A stretch of DNA of 62,000 nucleotides, taken from Zygnema cylindricum. Lineage: Eukaryota; Streptophyta; Zygnematophyceae; Zygnematales; Zygnemataceae. Below, one piece after another: positions 1-12,673 of this stretch; the first letter of the stretch is position 1; each line of letters begins with the position of its first letter. Under the pieces are notes generated by a model, which ran no database searches, was not told the origin of the DNA, and saw nothing but the letters and a program-made list of their open reading frames with translations. The stretch lies in NCBI GenBank assembly GCA_037447655.1, contig JBBHKE010000913.1:1-62000 (forward strand), in the 5' to 3' direction. The translations under genes were made by a program, and so were the position numbers.

Positions 1-508
1 ACCATTGTATCTGCTGCGACACACCTCTTTTCAGGTAGCTCGTCCTGTCTTTCTTAGAATGCTCAGGCGATTCTTATCAATAGAATATACATGTCAGGAA
101 TGGATCATTTGGTGGAAGTTAGGCATTGGCGAACAGAGGTTAGTCGTATGAATGCATCTATTGCATTCTGGCAGCACCAATTGCCTCTTGAAAATCGTGC
201 TGTAATTATGGTGCTCCTGTATCTGCCATTGGCCACTTAACTAATTTTCATTTGGAGACGATCAATCGAAAGGTAAAAATCTTGCATTTTCGACACACTT
301 GTCGGATTATTAATCCACTCGTTGAGATTGAAGCGCTTACCTTTCGATTGCCAGTATCCAAACAAAAACCAAACGTGTGCTGGGATAAAAGTCGACTTAA
401 GTGACGATAAAAAAAATGTATTGCTTGTTGTGACACAGTGGATATTGCAGTGCAGGGAGAGACGCAGGCTATTCTCACTTTGGGCTTATATTTTTTTCTG
501 GACTGCAG
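1..508. other. Left-edge sequence, probably intron of the MsrB gene
   Basis: The first exon visible for the MsrB gene begins at 509 after a CTGCAG acceptor and needs two bases of a codon from an upstream exon, so this stretch is most likely intron. I found no convincing upstream MsrB exon here. About 250-430 resembles the interior of the A-type inverted-repeat elements described elsewhere, in reverse orientation, with matching arms reading ATCGAAAGGTAA and TTACCTTTCGAT. It is probably a decayed copy. Confidence 0.4.
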
Positions 509-1249
509 CTCTGAAACAAAGTTTAACAGTGGCACCGGGTGGCCGTCCTACTGGGACAAGATCGCCAATGTGGCGGAGCACAAGGACTGGTCCATTCCCT
601 TCATGCCACGTGTTGAGGTCGTCTGCGATGTCTGCCATGCCCATCTTGGCCATGTGTTCAACGACGGGCCTGGGCCCACTGGACTGCGATATTGCATCAA
701 CAGGTGACTACTCTCCGGGGATCCCTGGAAAGCCGTGAACAACATTTCTAAAACACTAAAAATCCCCAAAAAACGATAGGTACTTCGGTTTTTTCTTTTA
801 CATACAAAGAAAGAGGAAGTGGTTGCTGGAAGATGATGTAATAAAAGCATGGCTTAGTCGTATGCCATAGAGTCCCAAACTTAAGCGGTGGTTGTTAACA
901 GTTATTGAAGGTTGCTTTGTTGGAATATTTACTACTTTGGAAGAACATATAAGGGAGTATCTTGGTGAAATGATAATGAAGTATCAAGTAATTTTTATGT
1001 GTATCTTAGTATGTAAACATCTTGTCGTACTGAGTCACTTGAGGCACAGCATACGCTGCGTCGTCGTTCGAAGTGAGGAGTTTTTTAAGATCAACTTTCA
1101 GTTTTCACGTGGTAAGTTAAAAACCGATGCAGTTTTTGGGAAATCTAGTTTATCTGGCTGTCATTTCATGATTATTTTCTGAACATGTTTAACTGTCTTG
1201 ACTGCCGCATGGTTGCAGTGCGTCTCTCAAGTTTGTGCCCAAGAATTGA
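509..1249 (+). CDS. MSRB: Peptide-methionine (R)-S-oxide reductase B, 3' part
   Basis: The enzyme reduces methionine-R-sulfoxide in oxidised proteins, using thioredoxin or a related donor. Two exons are visible: 509-703 and 1219-1249. The first encodes [13 protein letters not shown], a CDVC zinc-binding pair, HLGHVFNDG and GLRYCIN, where the Cys of RYCIN is the expected catalytic residue. It ends in AG, and the second exon supplies T to complete Ser, then reads ASLKFVPKN and stops at TGA. This is the standard MsrB C-terminus. The splice (CAG/GTGACT ... TTGCAG/TGCG) restores frame exactly. The N-terminal exons, with the first CxxC pair and any targeting peptide, lie beyond the left edge, so plastid or cytosolic location cannot be told. 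The family call is secure; only the 5' part is missing. Confidence 0.92.
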
Positions 1250-1545
1250 CGCGGAGCAAGAGTTAACTTTTCTGTGAGGAAGACGGTGGCCGAGGAGTTA
1301 TGTGTAGTATTCAACTGCCGGTATGTGAAATAGAAAATTTGTGGACGTCGTGGGAACTGCTTCGAGGGGTCGCTGTGAATAACTGTGCGAATTCTAGTAT
1401 GTATATGTCAAAAGGTAGTGATAACTTAAGGTTTTCTAGGTTTGTTCTTTTCGGTGTACTTCCCATCCATTTTCAGATATAATTTGTGCTATTGATCGCA
1501 TATATATGTTGTATAAACGCTGCAAGTTATTGTTCCCATAAAAGA
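1250..1545. other. MsrB 3' flank
   Basis: This should hold the MsrB 3' UTR and terminator. I see no further coding signal or recognisable repeat. Confidence 0.4.
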
Positions 1546-1747
1546 CACTGTGTATTGCTATTAGCTTTAAGGCTATAGCAAATTTTCTCGGTGTACACTT
1601 ACCATTGTTTATCTGACGGCTTTAATGGAAAGGTAGTACTTTTACCTTTTGGTTGGCAGTCTTCTTCTGAAAATCGGACAAGTGTGCACGGAGAAAGGTT
1701 GTTTTAAGGTGCGAAAAAGAGATTCTTTCTAATAGCGATACATGGTG
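1546..1747. mobile_element. Short inverted-repeat transposon (MITE), A-type
   Basis: The left end reads CACTGTGTATTGCTATTAG and the right end reads CTAATAGCGATACATGGTG, which are near-perfect inverted repeats. The interior carries the A-type hairpin arms (GTGTACACTT and AAGTGTGCAC). It has no coding capacity, is about 200 bp, and sits downstream of MsrB. Confidence 0.75.
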
Positions 1748-2244
1748 AAAGGTTTAGTTTATACACATTTTTTTGGCGGTGGAAGTTATCCAAATTTTAA
1801 CAATTATTTGTTGAGTGTAAAATAGCGGGTTAGTTTTTTTTGAAATTTTAACCACATCGGACAATTTTAGAATCTTGTGACAGTTTTCCATGTAAAGTAT
1901 TCCATTTTGCAATATAGGTCTCAACTGTCTATGTTTCGCATAGTATAATAAGATATATAAAGGATCATGATGTATTATTCTTAACGTCTTCATTATTTTT
2001 TTTCAGTATTTTGTTTTATCAAGGTGGCTAAAAATTAGATGGTCTGTTATAATAGTATCCAATTTTAATGGCTTAGGAAAGAAGGTTTGTTTTTGTTCTT
2101 CACCAAATAACCATAATAGATTCAAATCAGTTACACACGCAAGACGTATACCACATCTTTTTACTCTAAACTTGATGTGTAATTTGTCACAATTTTAAAA
2201 GGTGACTTGGTATATTTCAAGCAAGTGTTGTCTGGCTTTCCTCT
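1748..2244. other. Intergenic spacer between convergent genes
   Basis: AT-rich DNA between the MsrB 3' region and the stop codon of the convergent reductase gene. It should contain both 3' UTRs. I see no gene here. Confidence 0.4.
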
Positions 2245-5200
2245 TTATTTGACGTATTTATTTTCTATCAGTGATCTCGCTGTGTCGAACATACTATCTG
2301 TTGCCGGTCTAAATTGTATTCCTAACTCCTTTTTAGCTTTTTCGGTGCTGAATTTCGTGCGAACTCCAAGATTGTGCTTCAAAAAGCCCCATGGAAGCTG
2401 CAAAAATGCCGAGAGAAAAATACTTGTAAGTACAGAATCATATCCATGTAACTGAGGTTTTGATGGTGTTTCTACAATTGTCACAACCAGCTTTTACCTT
2501 CATTTAGTGTAAAACAATTACCCTATTAAATAAAGTGCGATAACTATTTGACAACATGAATTAAGGAAAAAGGAAAATCGAAGGTGAAAACGGTGAAATT
2601 ACAGATTCTCACCGAAGAGTCCACAAAGGACAAAATGTAAAGAAGCCATCTTGGCGCGACACGTGTCGGGAATCCCTTTCGATTTGGAAACATTTGATGC
2701 AAAATGAAGGAAGTCTGAAATAGAAGTGAAACCCCACTCAAAAAATGCCTTAAGAAAGTTACTTTTACTATGCAAGGACTTCAAAAAATTTAGTAAGTTG
2801 TTTTTCTTGTTTAATCCCAGATGTTTCTGATGCCTAATGTCAATCAATCCAAGAAGGATAATATACCTCATTTTCTTACAATTCTAGTCAGATCACATCA
2901 TGGAAAATATAAACATCTTAAGATAAAAGTAGTAAAGAAAACTCCAAGATGTGTAGTAAACAGATGATAGAAGGTATAAATTTTTTCAATAAATCATCCA
3001 CTCTAAAATACCTTAGCTTCATTCATACTTCATAAACTTTTTTTACAAGGTTTAACATTTCCAATTTCATTTACTATTCCATACTAAAATTATGAACCAA
3101 AAATCCGATAAGTGTGATTTAACTTCTCGGTAAAACAATAAAAAAACTGTGTCCAAAAACCAATAGGACCAACACTAAAATTAACAAAAAGTCTTCATTT
3201 TTATCTCACCATCTTCTCTCTCAGGGTTTTAAGGTATGGAGAGTTACTCGGCACCCGGTCGAGAAAAAACGGAACTGACCTTGAGAAGTGTGTATGTGTC
3301 TGAGAGGAGAATGTAGCGACCTGTCACGTCAGCATTTTCTATAGCTGCCACGTGGGCATCTGCTGCGTCCCGCACATCCACATATTCGAATTCGAGATCC
3401 GGTACAAGGGGCACCTGGCCACTCATCAGCTTGTATATTATCTGCACCAGAAAAAACAAAAAAGTGGTCAAACAGAAACAGACAAGCGAACAAACAAACA
3501 AACAAACAAACAAACAAAGGAACAAAATAATAAACAAAACTGTTTGTTACATGAAATTATTTTAATTTTTTGTCTTTGCTTTTCAAGATTATCTCATGCT
3601 TTCCATTCAAAATTTACAGTCAACACGGCAATTTCTAAAGCCATAGATTGTGATAACAAACAAACAAAACCTGAGCCCTTTTCATATATTACGTCTTGTT
3701 TACATAACTTTAAAATACCCTTATACCCTGGAGGTATCTACGTTTCCATAGAAACAGTTGAAAAGAAAAATACTTCTGGACTGGTATGCAAATGTTGTCG
3801 ACAAAGAACTGGTCCGAGTGCGACTCCGGGAAGCATAGTCACAAGCTCAAATCTCCAACTCCCATCCTACCACGTGCCAATTTTGTCACAAAAATATGTC
3901 ACAATTTTGGTCACAAGTTTTCCAGAAGTTTTTGACAAGTTTTCTCAACTCTTTGATCCTTATGAGCACACTAGGAAAAAGTTTACCTTATTTCCCATCT
4001 CACAAGTATCCAACAACATAATCGGCCAATTTCAAAAGAGAATTGAAGTTTGAACGATACCGTATCTTGAATACTGCAATTTTTCTAAGCGTTTTAGTAA
4101 AATGATGTGCGAAATTGCTTATGACATGAACATAGATCTGATTGTCTCACCCTCAAGTTGTGAGCACCTTTTTAAAAAACAAGTAACTAGTATTTTGCTA
4201 CTTTGTCAATGTTGTCAAATGACATATATTGAACAATTTTCTAGGCACTTTTTCATTCTTACTTGTGGTTGGTCGTTGTATATCTCCCAAGCAGCTCGTT
4301 CTGCAAGTGTTTTTGAAACCGGATAGGCGGCATCATGAATATTTGAAAATGAACTCCAATCAGATTCCGTATAAATGTGGTCGGGTTGACTCTTACCAAA
4401 AACTATTGCGACTCGCGATGAAGTCATGATGACCCGCCTACGAGAACAATATTGTAAACAATGATATGATATGCTAAGCATGCAAGGTAGGAAGGGAAGA
4501 AGAATCCATCGCAAAACTTGTAATTGGTAATGGTACAAAAGATAAGGGAGCTAATTTAGAGCCTGTAAAAGCTAAACTATGGCAGTATGGTCAACTGTAA
4601 GTTGTAATTCTTCACGAACAAAAGTGGATGTGGAAGAGCGAGTGTGCCCAAAAGAAAACTTGGACAGATTGTGATGTTTCCAATTGTAGAAGAGGAAAAA
4701 GTGATTTATGATATTATCGGTAGTTGTAAAATGAAAGCGCGTACAACGTAATCTCAAAAAAAAAAAAAAAAACTTACTTTGCGCATTTCGCTCGGAGAAT
4801 GGAACGGAATACATTAACAGTTCCATGTACCGCCACATCGACGACCTCCTTTTGGGGATCTTTAGACTGCAAAAATCATCTCTTTTTTCCATTAAAACCA
4901 AAATGAAAGTTCCTTCTATCCTGACGAGTGAAGTGACCTTATCAATGGATCATAACATTCGTTAGTGTTTTCAACAACTAGCGATTCTTATTTTTTTGAA
5001 CAAATCACATTCACTTTGTAAATTTTACAATGATATAAAGGTAAATAAGAAAATATTGAAAGGCATGCCAAAGCAAATGAATACTTCATGATCATAGTTA
5101 CCTTGAAGATGACAGGGGATGCCACGTGGCAAACATATTCACACCCAGAAACTGCCACGTCATAACTTCCCTCCTCCCCCATATCCGCACTCACAAGCTC

Positions 5201-6197
5201 CAAAGAGCCCAGGGAGCCTTCCGCCTGCATTGCTTCCATTGTCCTATTGGTCGACAACTTCCAACTTCAATTTTCCGAGTTATGTTCGAACTTTAACGAA
5301 TAAAACTTGTCTTAACATTCTTTTTAAACGCAACATTAGATTACACCACACCTTAACCTCACACATATCCATGTATGCATAAAACAATGTGCTATGCTTT
5401 TGTAGAACATAGTACAATAATACCAAATTAAATTACTACATTATTGACCTGGTATACACAGTGGAAGTTGACACCTTGGTAGAATTTCAAGGATTAAATT
5501 TTTTAAAACCATAGAATAAAAAAATAATCTTAAAATCTAATAAAACTTTGGACACATGAGTCTATTTATTCTAATACATGAACATACAAGTGTCCAACAG
5601 TTTGGCCCTTAGAAAGATACACATTTTGCCCGGGATCCACCCATCTAGAACGTGTTTCTCGTTGCATGGACATGCATGCATGCATGCATGCATGCATGTA
5701 CATCGACAAAGTTTACAAATATAGTGTGGCGGTGGTTCGAACCAGAGCCAGAAGATGGGCGTAGCGTTTGGTGTCCACGGCATTCCGTACGGTACCCGTC
5801 ACGTGATATCCGCGACGAAGGAGAGTCGCGACAAGGTGGCTGGCGATAAACCCTGCGCGACCGTCGATGTGTGTTGGGATTAACACCAGTTTTAGAGCAA
5901 TATGGACCGGTTTTTTTGTCCATTTGTACGGTTTAATAAGTCGATTTTTCTTTTTTTCTTATGTTTAATGTTTTTTTTCTTCTGGTGCTATAGTCTTCGA
6001 GGAGGGCATTTTAACTACTTTTACCGTCTTTGTTTCGGTAGGTGTATATTTAGACGAAGTATAAAATTAATAAGAAAGGACAAAATAACATAGAGTTCAA
6101 ATGTTGCTAAAGACGGATAAACTGACGACAATGGACGAGTATATGCACCTGTTGCACCTGTAACACACACTTTTTTGGAATTATCCGTCGGCTTCAT
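2245..6197 (-). CDS. DFR/CCR-like NADPH-dependent reductase (extended SDR family)
   Basis: Nine exons: 6149-6197, 5743-5852, 5102-5224, 4778-4866, 4263-4437, 3774-3866, 3280-3441, 2613-2714 and 2245-2397. Together they give 1056 nt, or 351 residues, with every phase consistent; family members are usually 320-350. The start is MKPTDNSKK, followed by the Rossmann motif VCVTGATGFIASH (TGxxGxxA, residues 13-20). Ser131 (VIMTSS), Tyr162 and Lys166 (YPVSK) form the expected catalytic set. The stretch after the catalytic Tyr, SKTLAERAAW, is typical of dihydroflavonol-reductase-like proteins, and the cinnamoyl-CoA reductase NWYCY signature is absent. By family it should reduce a carbonyl with NADPH in the cytosol. 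The substrate cannot be read from sequence; anthocyanin, phenylpropanoid, tetraketide and other roles are all open. I chose the first ATG because it lies just before the glycine-rich motif in frame. Confidence 0.92.
3487..3516. repeat. (ACAA)n microsatellite in reductase intron
   Basis: About seven ACAA units in the intron between exons 6 and 7 of the reductase gene. Confidence 0.8.
5667..5701. repeat. (ATGC)n palindromic microsatellite in reductase intron 2
   Basis: About seven ATGC units in the intron between exons 2 and 3 of the reductase gene. The unit is self-complementary and could form a hairpin. Confidence 0.85.
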
Positions 6198-8393
6198 GGC
6201 TCGTATGAGGCTGGGAAAGAAGAAAACTTGGAGCGAATCAGATTCTCAAAGAAACATACATGCGGCGTGAAAGGAAATAACCACTGTAAAAGTATATATA
6301 TACTTTTGGCGTCTAGGAAAGGTTTTGACCGTATCCGCTGAGCGCTTTTGCTTACAATGGACCAATGGGATGAGTTTATTGGATCTGTCACGGGTTTATG
6401 CAAGCGAATCTGCTGATTCGTCTTGTCACGGAATGTACTCGTAAGTGTTTCCGCACCAATAAGTTAGAAGTGTTGTTCTTTAGGTGTGTTTTGTTGAAGG
6501 TTGCAACATGTGCATTCAATATGTGGACTGTAAGGCTTTATAAAGGAAAATATGCGAGTACATGGGAACAAGAAATGAAAGTTGAAAAACGCAAATGAAA
6601 AACAGAATGGGGGTGAAGGAAACCAAAAGGAGAAACAGGTGAAAAGAAAGAAAGAATCTACCACATGAACTAGGGCAAGGAAGAGAAGCCAATAAGAAAA
6701 AAAAAAACAAGCACAAAACAGCACCAAAGTAGTGCACCCAAAATAATGTAACATGTGAGCTCTTTAAGAAGCGAAAAGCATGCATTCATGATCGACAAAG
6801 TGAAAAGAATTGTATTGTAAATGAGTTCAAAACAACAAATTTTATTCGGGTCAAGATATCCTCTCGCTCATTCAATTGATGTTGTTAATACCACCTAATG
6901 TTTCGAGGTTACAGTATAGCATGAAAAATAATTGACATCATCTCAAGGACTGATGAGCTGCCTAGTCTTCCCATAATCCTATTTTGGTATCATGCGGACA
7001 AAAAATATCTCACATTGGTGAGGATTAATTGACTCCATTGCACCTAATCAATGCAACCCACCCATCGTGGCGTATGATTCGGAAAAGTGGATTTACTAAA
7101 AATATAATCTCTTACCGTTGAAAAGCAGGTCTACCAATGTAAAATAATCAGCTGAGAGTTGCGAATTTTTGCAGACAGAATGAGAGTCTGGAACCGTTTG
7201 TGGTCTCCTCACTTGCGTTTTTACCTATCTAAGCATGTAGTTTAAACCCGCTTTTATCTGTTTTCAGGAACTGCACATTGGATGATGGCCCGCCTAAAAA
7301 AATTTGGTGTTAAGCCAAGAGCCACAAAACATGGTTTTCCCTACTTACACTACACTGAATCACTATCAGCATCGACAACTCTCATTCTGTCCCTGTACTT
7401 TTAACCTCTGACCACAAATAGCGTTATTAATACTACTTATTTTTTACTTAACACTGATTAGTTTGTGGTTTACGACGTCAATGTCATACAAACCGGAAAC
7501 TTAACTATTAACCGTGAAACTGTCCTCCTACTGATTATTTCTTAGCGCTACTCGCTATTCACTGTGTGTTATAGAAGAAACTGACAGAGTTACCAGTCAG
7601 AGTCCCCAACGTGCCCCATGGAGACTTTTCACAATATGACTTTTCACTATATACAAATTTCATATCCCTTTTAAGATGAGCAAGGTACATATCCAAGCAC
7701 CTGTGTATCCAAGGAGTGTTTTAGGGTTTTGTATCCAAGTTCGAGGGTTTGAACCAAAGCAGGTCCTCTACCGACGTTCTACTGACACCTAAGTCACAAA
7801 TGACAAATGACATCCTATCAAAGTAAAGACACTCGTACCATAATTGATATGGACAAAAAAAGAGAAAATTCACACATTTAAATTTACATTTCTGTACATT
7901 CACACACTTCTGTTCTAAAAATCACACAATTAGGTGTTACTGCAAGTGTGGAAAAGTACCATTGTCTTGTCACAACAGGTTTGTTGGGCAATAATAGGGA
8001 ACTATACTTGACAGGTGTACTAAATGACAAAGATGTAAATGTCAAACGTGTGTATACAATGAAGAATATAGAAAAAGTACATTATAATAAAAGGGCCCTT
8101 ACAAACCTACCAACAACTGTTTGAAAACTTTAAACTCGAGACGATACAACTTCCCTAAACTTGTCTCTCCTTCAACCTACAACCCTAGTTCACCAAAAGC
8201 CAAAAACAAAACCTAAAACAAAAAAACAAAAACAAATCCCATCACGACGACATAAAAAAAAAGGCGATATTAAAAACAACACATACAAAAAACCGAAAAA
8301 CAAACAAACAAAAAAAAAAACCAAGCTTCTCCATAACCACTAAGCACAACCCCCTCTCAAAACACACACTCTTACCCAAAAACCAAAAATCCT
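6198..8393. other. Intergenic region with no recognised gene
   Basis: This 2.2-kb stretch lies between the start of the reductase gene and the stop of the ABC ATPase gene, so it holds the reductase promoter and the ATPase 3' region. About 6530-6790 is purine-rich and loosely resembles a degraded minus-strand 3' end of the retrotransposon seen elsewhere (AGTACATGGGAAC followed by A-rich runs). About 8160-8345 is A/C-rich low complexity. I found no coding exon. Confidence 0.4.
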
Positions 8394-10269
8394 CTACCTC
8401 TTCCCCGTCCTCCAAGCACCCGCCCACCCTCCTCCTTTTGTACTCATTTTTGCCCTAAAATCCTCTACCTCCCCTGATACCACCACTCTCCCTCCCTCCA
8501 TATAGGCCGCCCCGTCAGCATACGCCAGCTCCTCCAATCGGTGCGTCACCCAAAGAGCCGTCACGCCTCTCTCTCCTCCCACCACCTCCCTTATGGCCTC
8601 TAAAACTGCCAACTGTCCCACGTATGGGGGGAGAGGGAGGGGGAGGGGGAGGGGGAGGGAGAAGGGAGAGGGAGATAAGTTCACGAGGAAGATACGGCGA
8701 CAAACAAACACATGGCAACCATCTAATCTTCGAATAAGTGTCCTAATCTCAACAAAACTAAGAATAACAAAAACCTTCAAATAGAACCCATTTTTACACT
8801 AAATCTACTTCAATGTGTTAATCGAGAAGAAGGTGAAACTCCCAAAATTTGAAGGATTTTTTTCTATTGACAAAAAAAAAACGTTTTCCTCTAATGTCTA
8901 CCACAAACAAGTTTCATCTATCCGACAAACACATAAAAAATCACAACCTCCACTATTTCTGTAACCCAAAGCTTTTTTGAAGTAAAATGAAAGCATTCTT
9001 ACAAAACATGAGTTAAAAAGTAAAGCCCATGGGATCCTAAACCATCACACATGAAATTGTGTTTCAAGTTCCATAGTAACTATTTAAAGAAAAAGTCCAC
9101 ACCAATTATGTTGAGCAAAGTACCAAAATTCACAATATAAAATAAGAAACTCGCTCGATCCCTAAACTTGCCAAAAAAGAAACACACACACACACACACA
9201 CACTAATTATAGTGAATGGTGAGATGCAACGATTCAAGAATTTGGGACGTGACATGTACCTGATCCCCTTGGTCTAAGAAGGTTGTGAGTTCATCCAAAA
9301 GTAGCATACGGCTTCCTTCTGCAAGAGCTCCAGCTATGGCCACTCTCTGCTTTTGTCCCCCACTTAAAGTAGCCACAGCCCTCTGACAAATAGACAAAAA
9401 GTATTAGAGAAGAAGTTTTTAAGTGAAACAGACAACACTTGTTTCTGAGACAGAACTTGCTTTTGAGTTAAACGAACAAAACTCGTTTGTTGGTTTGAGT
9501 TTCCAATTTCATCCATTTTTTTGCATTTCACCAATGTCCCAAAGTTCCACTTCAATTATCATTCGCAAATGCTTGAATTTCTTGCAATTTCTGTTTCACG
9601 CATAGTTTCTCTGTTCATGACAGTTTGAAGTCTTGAAGGCGATTGCATTTTTACTTGAGAAATTCATTCTAGATATCCTTTAAAATATCATACTATTTTC
9701 TATAGTGAACACTGCAACTATATTGCCATCCATTTGAGTTTCCAAAACGAATGAAACACGCTCGAGTTCGCTGACTTTCTTTTAAATTTACACAAGTAAA
9801 TTCCACACAAGTTCCACATGTACCAAAATACTTAACCACCAAAAATGAAACCATTATGAAATGTTTGATGCTAGAGTTGGACGGCATTCACTGTGGAATG
9901 CAAAATTGTAAAGTAGGAAATGTAAGGAATTGTATGGGTATTAGTGGGTCATATGTTTGAGTTGGACTTCGTAATGTTGTCTGGTCAGTATTTGTGAGAT
10001 GGTAAAAGAGTGGGTTAGTTTGTAATGCTGTTGGAATTTTCATTTTTTTTGAATTTGGGAAGTTAAATCAGAAAGTGCAATTCTTCTGTTTCTGTTTGGT
10101 TTTTTTGTGCTCCTTAGCATACACTCTCTCTCATACATTCACCATTTTTTATCCTCAACATTTGATTTTTTTCTTGATCCCATAAACCCATCGGACTTGC
10201 ATGTCACATAAGCCTGTATTGGCTTCCTGCAAACAAAACGACGACAATGACAATGATGATAAATGATAA

Positions 10270-10327
<58 letters not shown>

Positions 10328-12482
10328 GGATGAGGATGATGAGGATGAGGATGATGATAATGATGATGATGATGATGATGATGATAACAACGACGATGAC
10401 GACGATGAAGTTTCTAAGTCCGGAGAACAGGTGCTCACCTGTAAATAGTCTCCCATGCCAACTGCTGCCAGAGCTGCTTTCACTCGTCTTTCCACCTCAG
10501 CTTCCGGAAGATTCAAACGTCCCAATCCAAACGCAACATCGGAACACACTGTAGGCATAACCACCTGGAGCTTCCCACGGTCAGGAAAAGTCTTAACCTA
10601 ATAATTATAAATTTCAAAACTTGGGATGTGAAAAATGAGAATTTACTGCACCTGGCCAGCAACATAGCACCAGAAAACACTAACATAAACAAAAAATACA
10701 AATGCCATATTATGAAACCTAATTGATGCATGGAGGCGTGCAACTACACTGCCAATTGTTATTAAAGGAAATATTAAATATTAAATGTGAAATTGGAATG
10801 TATAATACTAGATTGATCTAGGGAGACGTGGCAGATAGTATCCCACTCCCTTACAAAACGTTGTAAACACAATTTTTATGATTTTCAGCAAAAAAAAGTC
10901 ACAGCCGAAAGAGCGTTCTCAACTCGAATAGCAATGGACGGTGTAGTAATCTAACACATGGAGCTGTTTTGTTTTTTTTTTCCTTTTCCCTTTTCTTTGT
11001 CATAAAAGTGAACATACAATAGACTTTTCATAACAAAAAACCACCAAAATATTGTCAACCACTCAAAATCCGATCGGTTTGGTATCCCCAATCTACGTGA
11101 CTATGTTTTCAGTTTAAAACTTATCTTAGCACGGACCAGACCTAATCTGGTTGCCTCATGCGTGAAATAACTTAGATAAAGAACAAAAAAAGACAAGAAA
11201 CTCTAAAAACCAATGGAAGTTGGAGCACCTGGTGGTCAGGATTCTGAAAAACGAAACTTCGCGGACCCATTACTCTCAACTTTCCTCCAACAGGTTCCAT
11301 AAGACCAGCCAAAATCTGCAATAAAGAAATAACATTGTTCCATAATCCAGAAAAGAAAAAAAGAGCTTGCAAGAGCTATACAGTTTAATTCTTTTCAGTA
11401 CAAAATGTTGTGGCTTTTTGGATCCAGGGTATAATATTGTTAAATTTACTGGAATGAGGAGCCAAAGTCAAACATTTCTGACTAATGGTCGATAGTAAGG
11501 ATACTAATTTTGAGTTTGTAAAAATGGACAAATTTGCAGTAGATTACGATTATTATGTGCCAATTTTTCAATGCTAATGATAAACCTGTTTAAGTGTTTG
11601 TTAAAGCCAATGTGGTTCCTTGCGAAAAATTTGATAAAAGTGAAAATAAGCCCTAACAAATAAGGGATGAGAAAATGCCATACACCTAAAATAAAGTATA
11701 AAATTGGAATTTGAGACCAATAAGCAATCCCTAAACAGAATTATCCTCTCCTTCCTCTCTTATTCTGCCAACTTCCTTCCCTCTCTACCCTGCATCAAGC
11801 CATGCCGGTTATCCTCTCTCTTTCCCTCTCCCTCCTCCCCATTTTCTCTTCCTTCTCCTCCCTTTTAATTCCCTCCACTCTCCTCCTACCCATCCCATCC
11901 CTCTCGTCCCTCCACCCATTCATTTATCCATCGTCAGCTCACCGTAAAAAACCCTTAAAAACAGTAAAAAACCCTAACCTTTAGTAGTGTAGACTTTCCA
12001 CAGCCATTGGGCCCAAGAAGCATCCAAAACTCGCCACGTGGCACAGCCAGAGAGCATTTCTTAAGTACTGGCGTCACTCCCTCCTCTGTCTTCCAACTAA
12101 ATCTGACATTTTCCATGAGAACACCGAAAGAACCACTCTCTTTATTTGCTCCTCTCTCCTCCTCCCTGTCCAGCTTCCACAAATTTCCATTTCCCTCTGA
12201 TAATATCGCTCTTCTCCTCCAATCAGAGAGAGGGAGGCGATGGGAGGAATGGAAGGGATGGGAGGCATGGGAGGGATTCACATCAACATCATTCTGACGC
12301 TTTAGAGTTTGCCACGTGGAAGGAAGAGGAGATAACACGTGATGTCCCTTTGATGAAAAAGGAGAGGCGGAGAAGCAACCTGAATTCGGATGAGCAGTGG
12401 AAGGAAGTGAAATATGATTATTTTGTCGTTTCTGAGAGACAGTGACGAATGGCGGAAGAGCTGGACGGACAAAAGCCTTCAT
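8394..12482 (-). CDS. ABCI10: Plastid ECF-type ABC transporter ATPase (ABCI10-like)
   Basis: Five exons: 11979-12482, 11229-11315, 10439-10564, 9260-9382 and 8394-8612. All introns are phase 0, giving 352 residues. About 115 N-terminal residues look like a Ser/His-rich plastid transit peptide; the plant protein is near 270, so this leader is long. The ATPase core has Walker A GPNGCGKST (157-165), Q-loop FQNPDHQ (Gln192), signature LSGGQ (245-249), Walker B LLLDE (Asp269, Glu270) and H-loop WVTHR (His304). The D-loop variant DELTTFLD, replacing the usual DEPTxGLD, is what I recall for plant ABCI10. The family relates to bacterial CbiO/EcfA subunits that power micronutrient uptake; in plants it works with membrane partners at the plastid envelope, and the substrate is unsettled. 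The start is the first in-frame ATG after an upstream TAA. All catalytic residues are present. Confidence 0.9.
9180..9202. repeat. (CA)n microsatellite
   Basis: A run of CA dinucleotides just beyond exon 4 of the ABC ATPase gene, in its last intron. Confidence 0.8.
10270..10386. repeat. (ATG)n trinucleotide tract in ABC ATPase intron
   Basis: About 35 near-perfect ATG/GAT units in the intron between exons 3 and 4. It yields spurious Asp-, Met- and Ser-rich open frames on both strands but is not coding. Confidence 0.9.
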
Positions 12483-12490
12483 TTGAGCAT
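12479..12490 (-). promoter_or_regulatory. Three-codon upstream ORF overlapping the ABCI10 start
   Basis: Immediately before the chosen start the minus strand reads ATGCTCAAATGAAG. The first ATG opens a three-codon frame whose TGA overlaps the main ATG as ATGA. Such an arrangement could lower translation or force re-initiation. This is inference from position only, and it depends on transcription starting upstream of it. Confidence 0.45.
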
Positions 12491-12582
12491 AGCGGGGATG
12501 GAAAGAGAGGGAGAGAGCGAGAAGAAAGGAAACGAGGACAGAGAGATTCTCCAAGTTAAAGAGTATTGCCGTGAATCGATAT

Positions 12583-12601
12583 TAGGGTTAGGGTTTTGGG
12601 C
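12583..12601 (-). promoter_or_regulatory. Telo-box-like promoter motif upstream of ABCI10
   Basis: The minus strand carries CCCAAAACCCTAACCCTAA about 100 bp upstream of the ABCI10 ATG. Plant promoters often carry AAACCCTAA (telo-box) near the transcription start. It is far too short to be a telomere remnant. Confidence 0.4.
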
Positions 12602-12673
12602 GTGTCGACACTATTTCAGGCCGGTGATTTCTTGGATATCGGTCGTAAACAGTGCTGGTACTACAGTGCAGTA

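Noticed and set aside
5571-5923. Cys/His/Met repeat protein frame
   Set aside because: It reads through the ATGC microsatellite in reductase intron 2; the true exon (5743-5852) uses another frame that matches the family.
10263-10564. Long Asp-, Met- and Ser-rich open frames on both strands
   Set aside because: They are translations of an intronic ATG repeat; the only real coding part is exon 3 of the ABC ATPase at 10439-10564.
11979-12554. Upstream extension of the ABC ATPase N-terminus beyond 12482
   Set aside because: There is no ATG between the upstream TAA and the chosen start; the extension would need a TTG start.
12583-12601. Interstitial telomere
   Set aside because: Only about two TTAGGG-like units; better read as a plant telo-box promoter motif.
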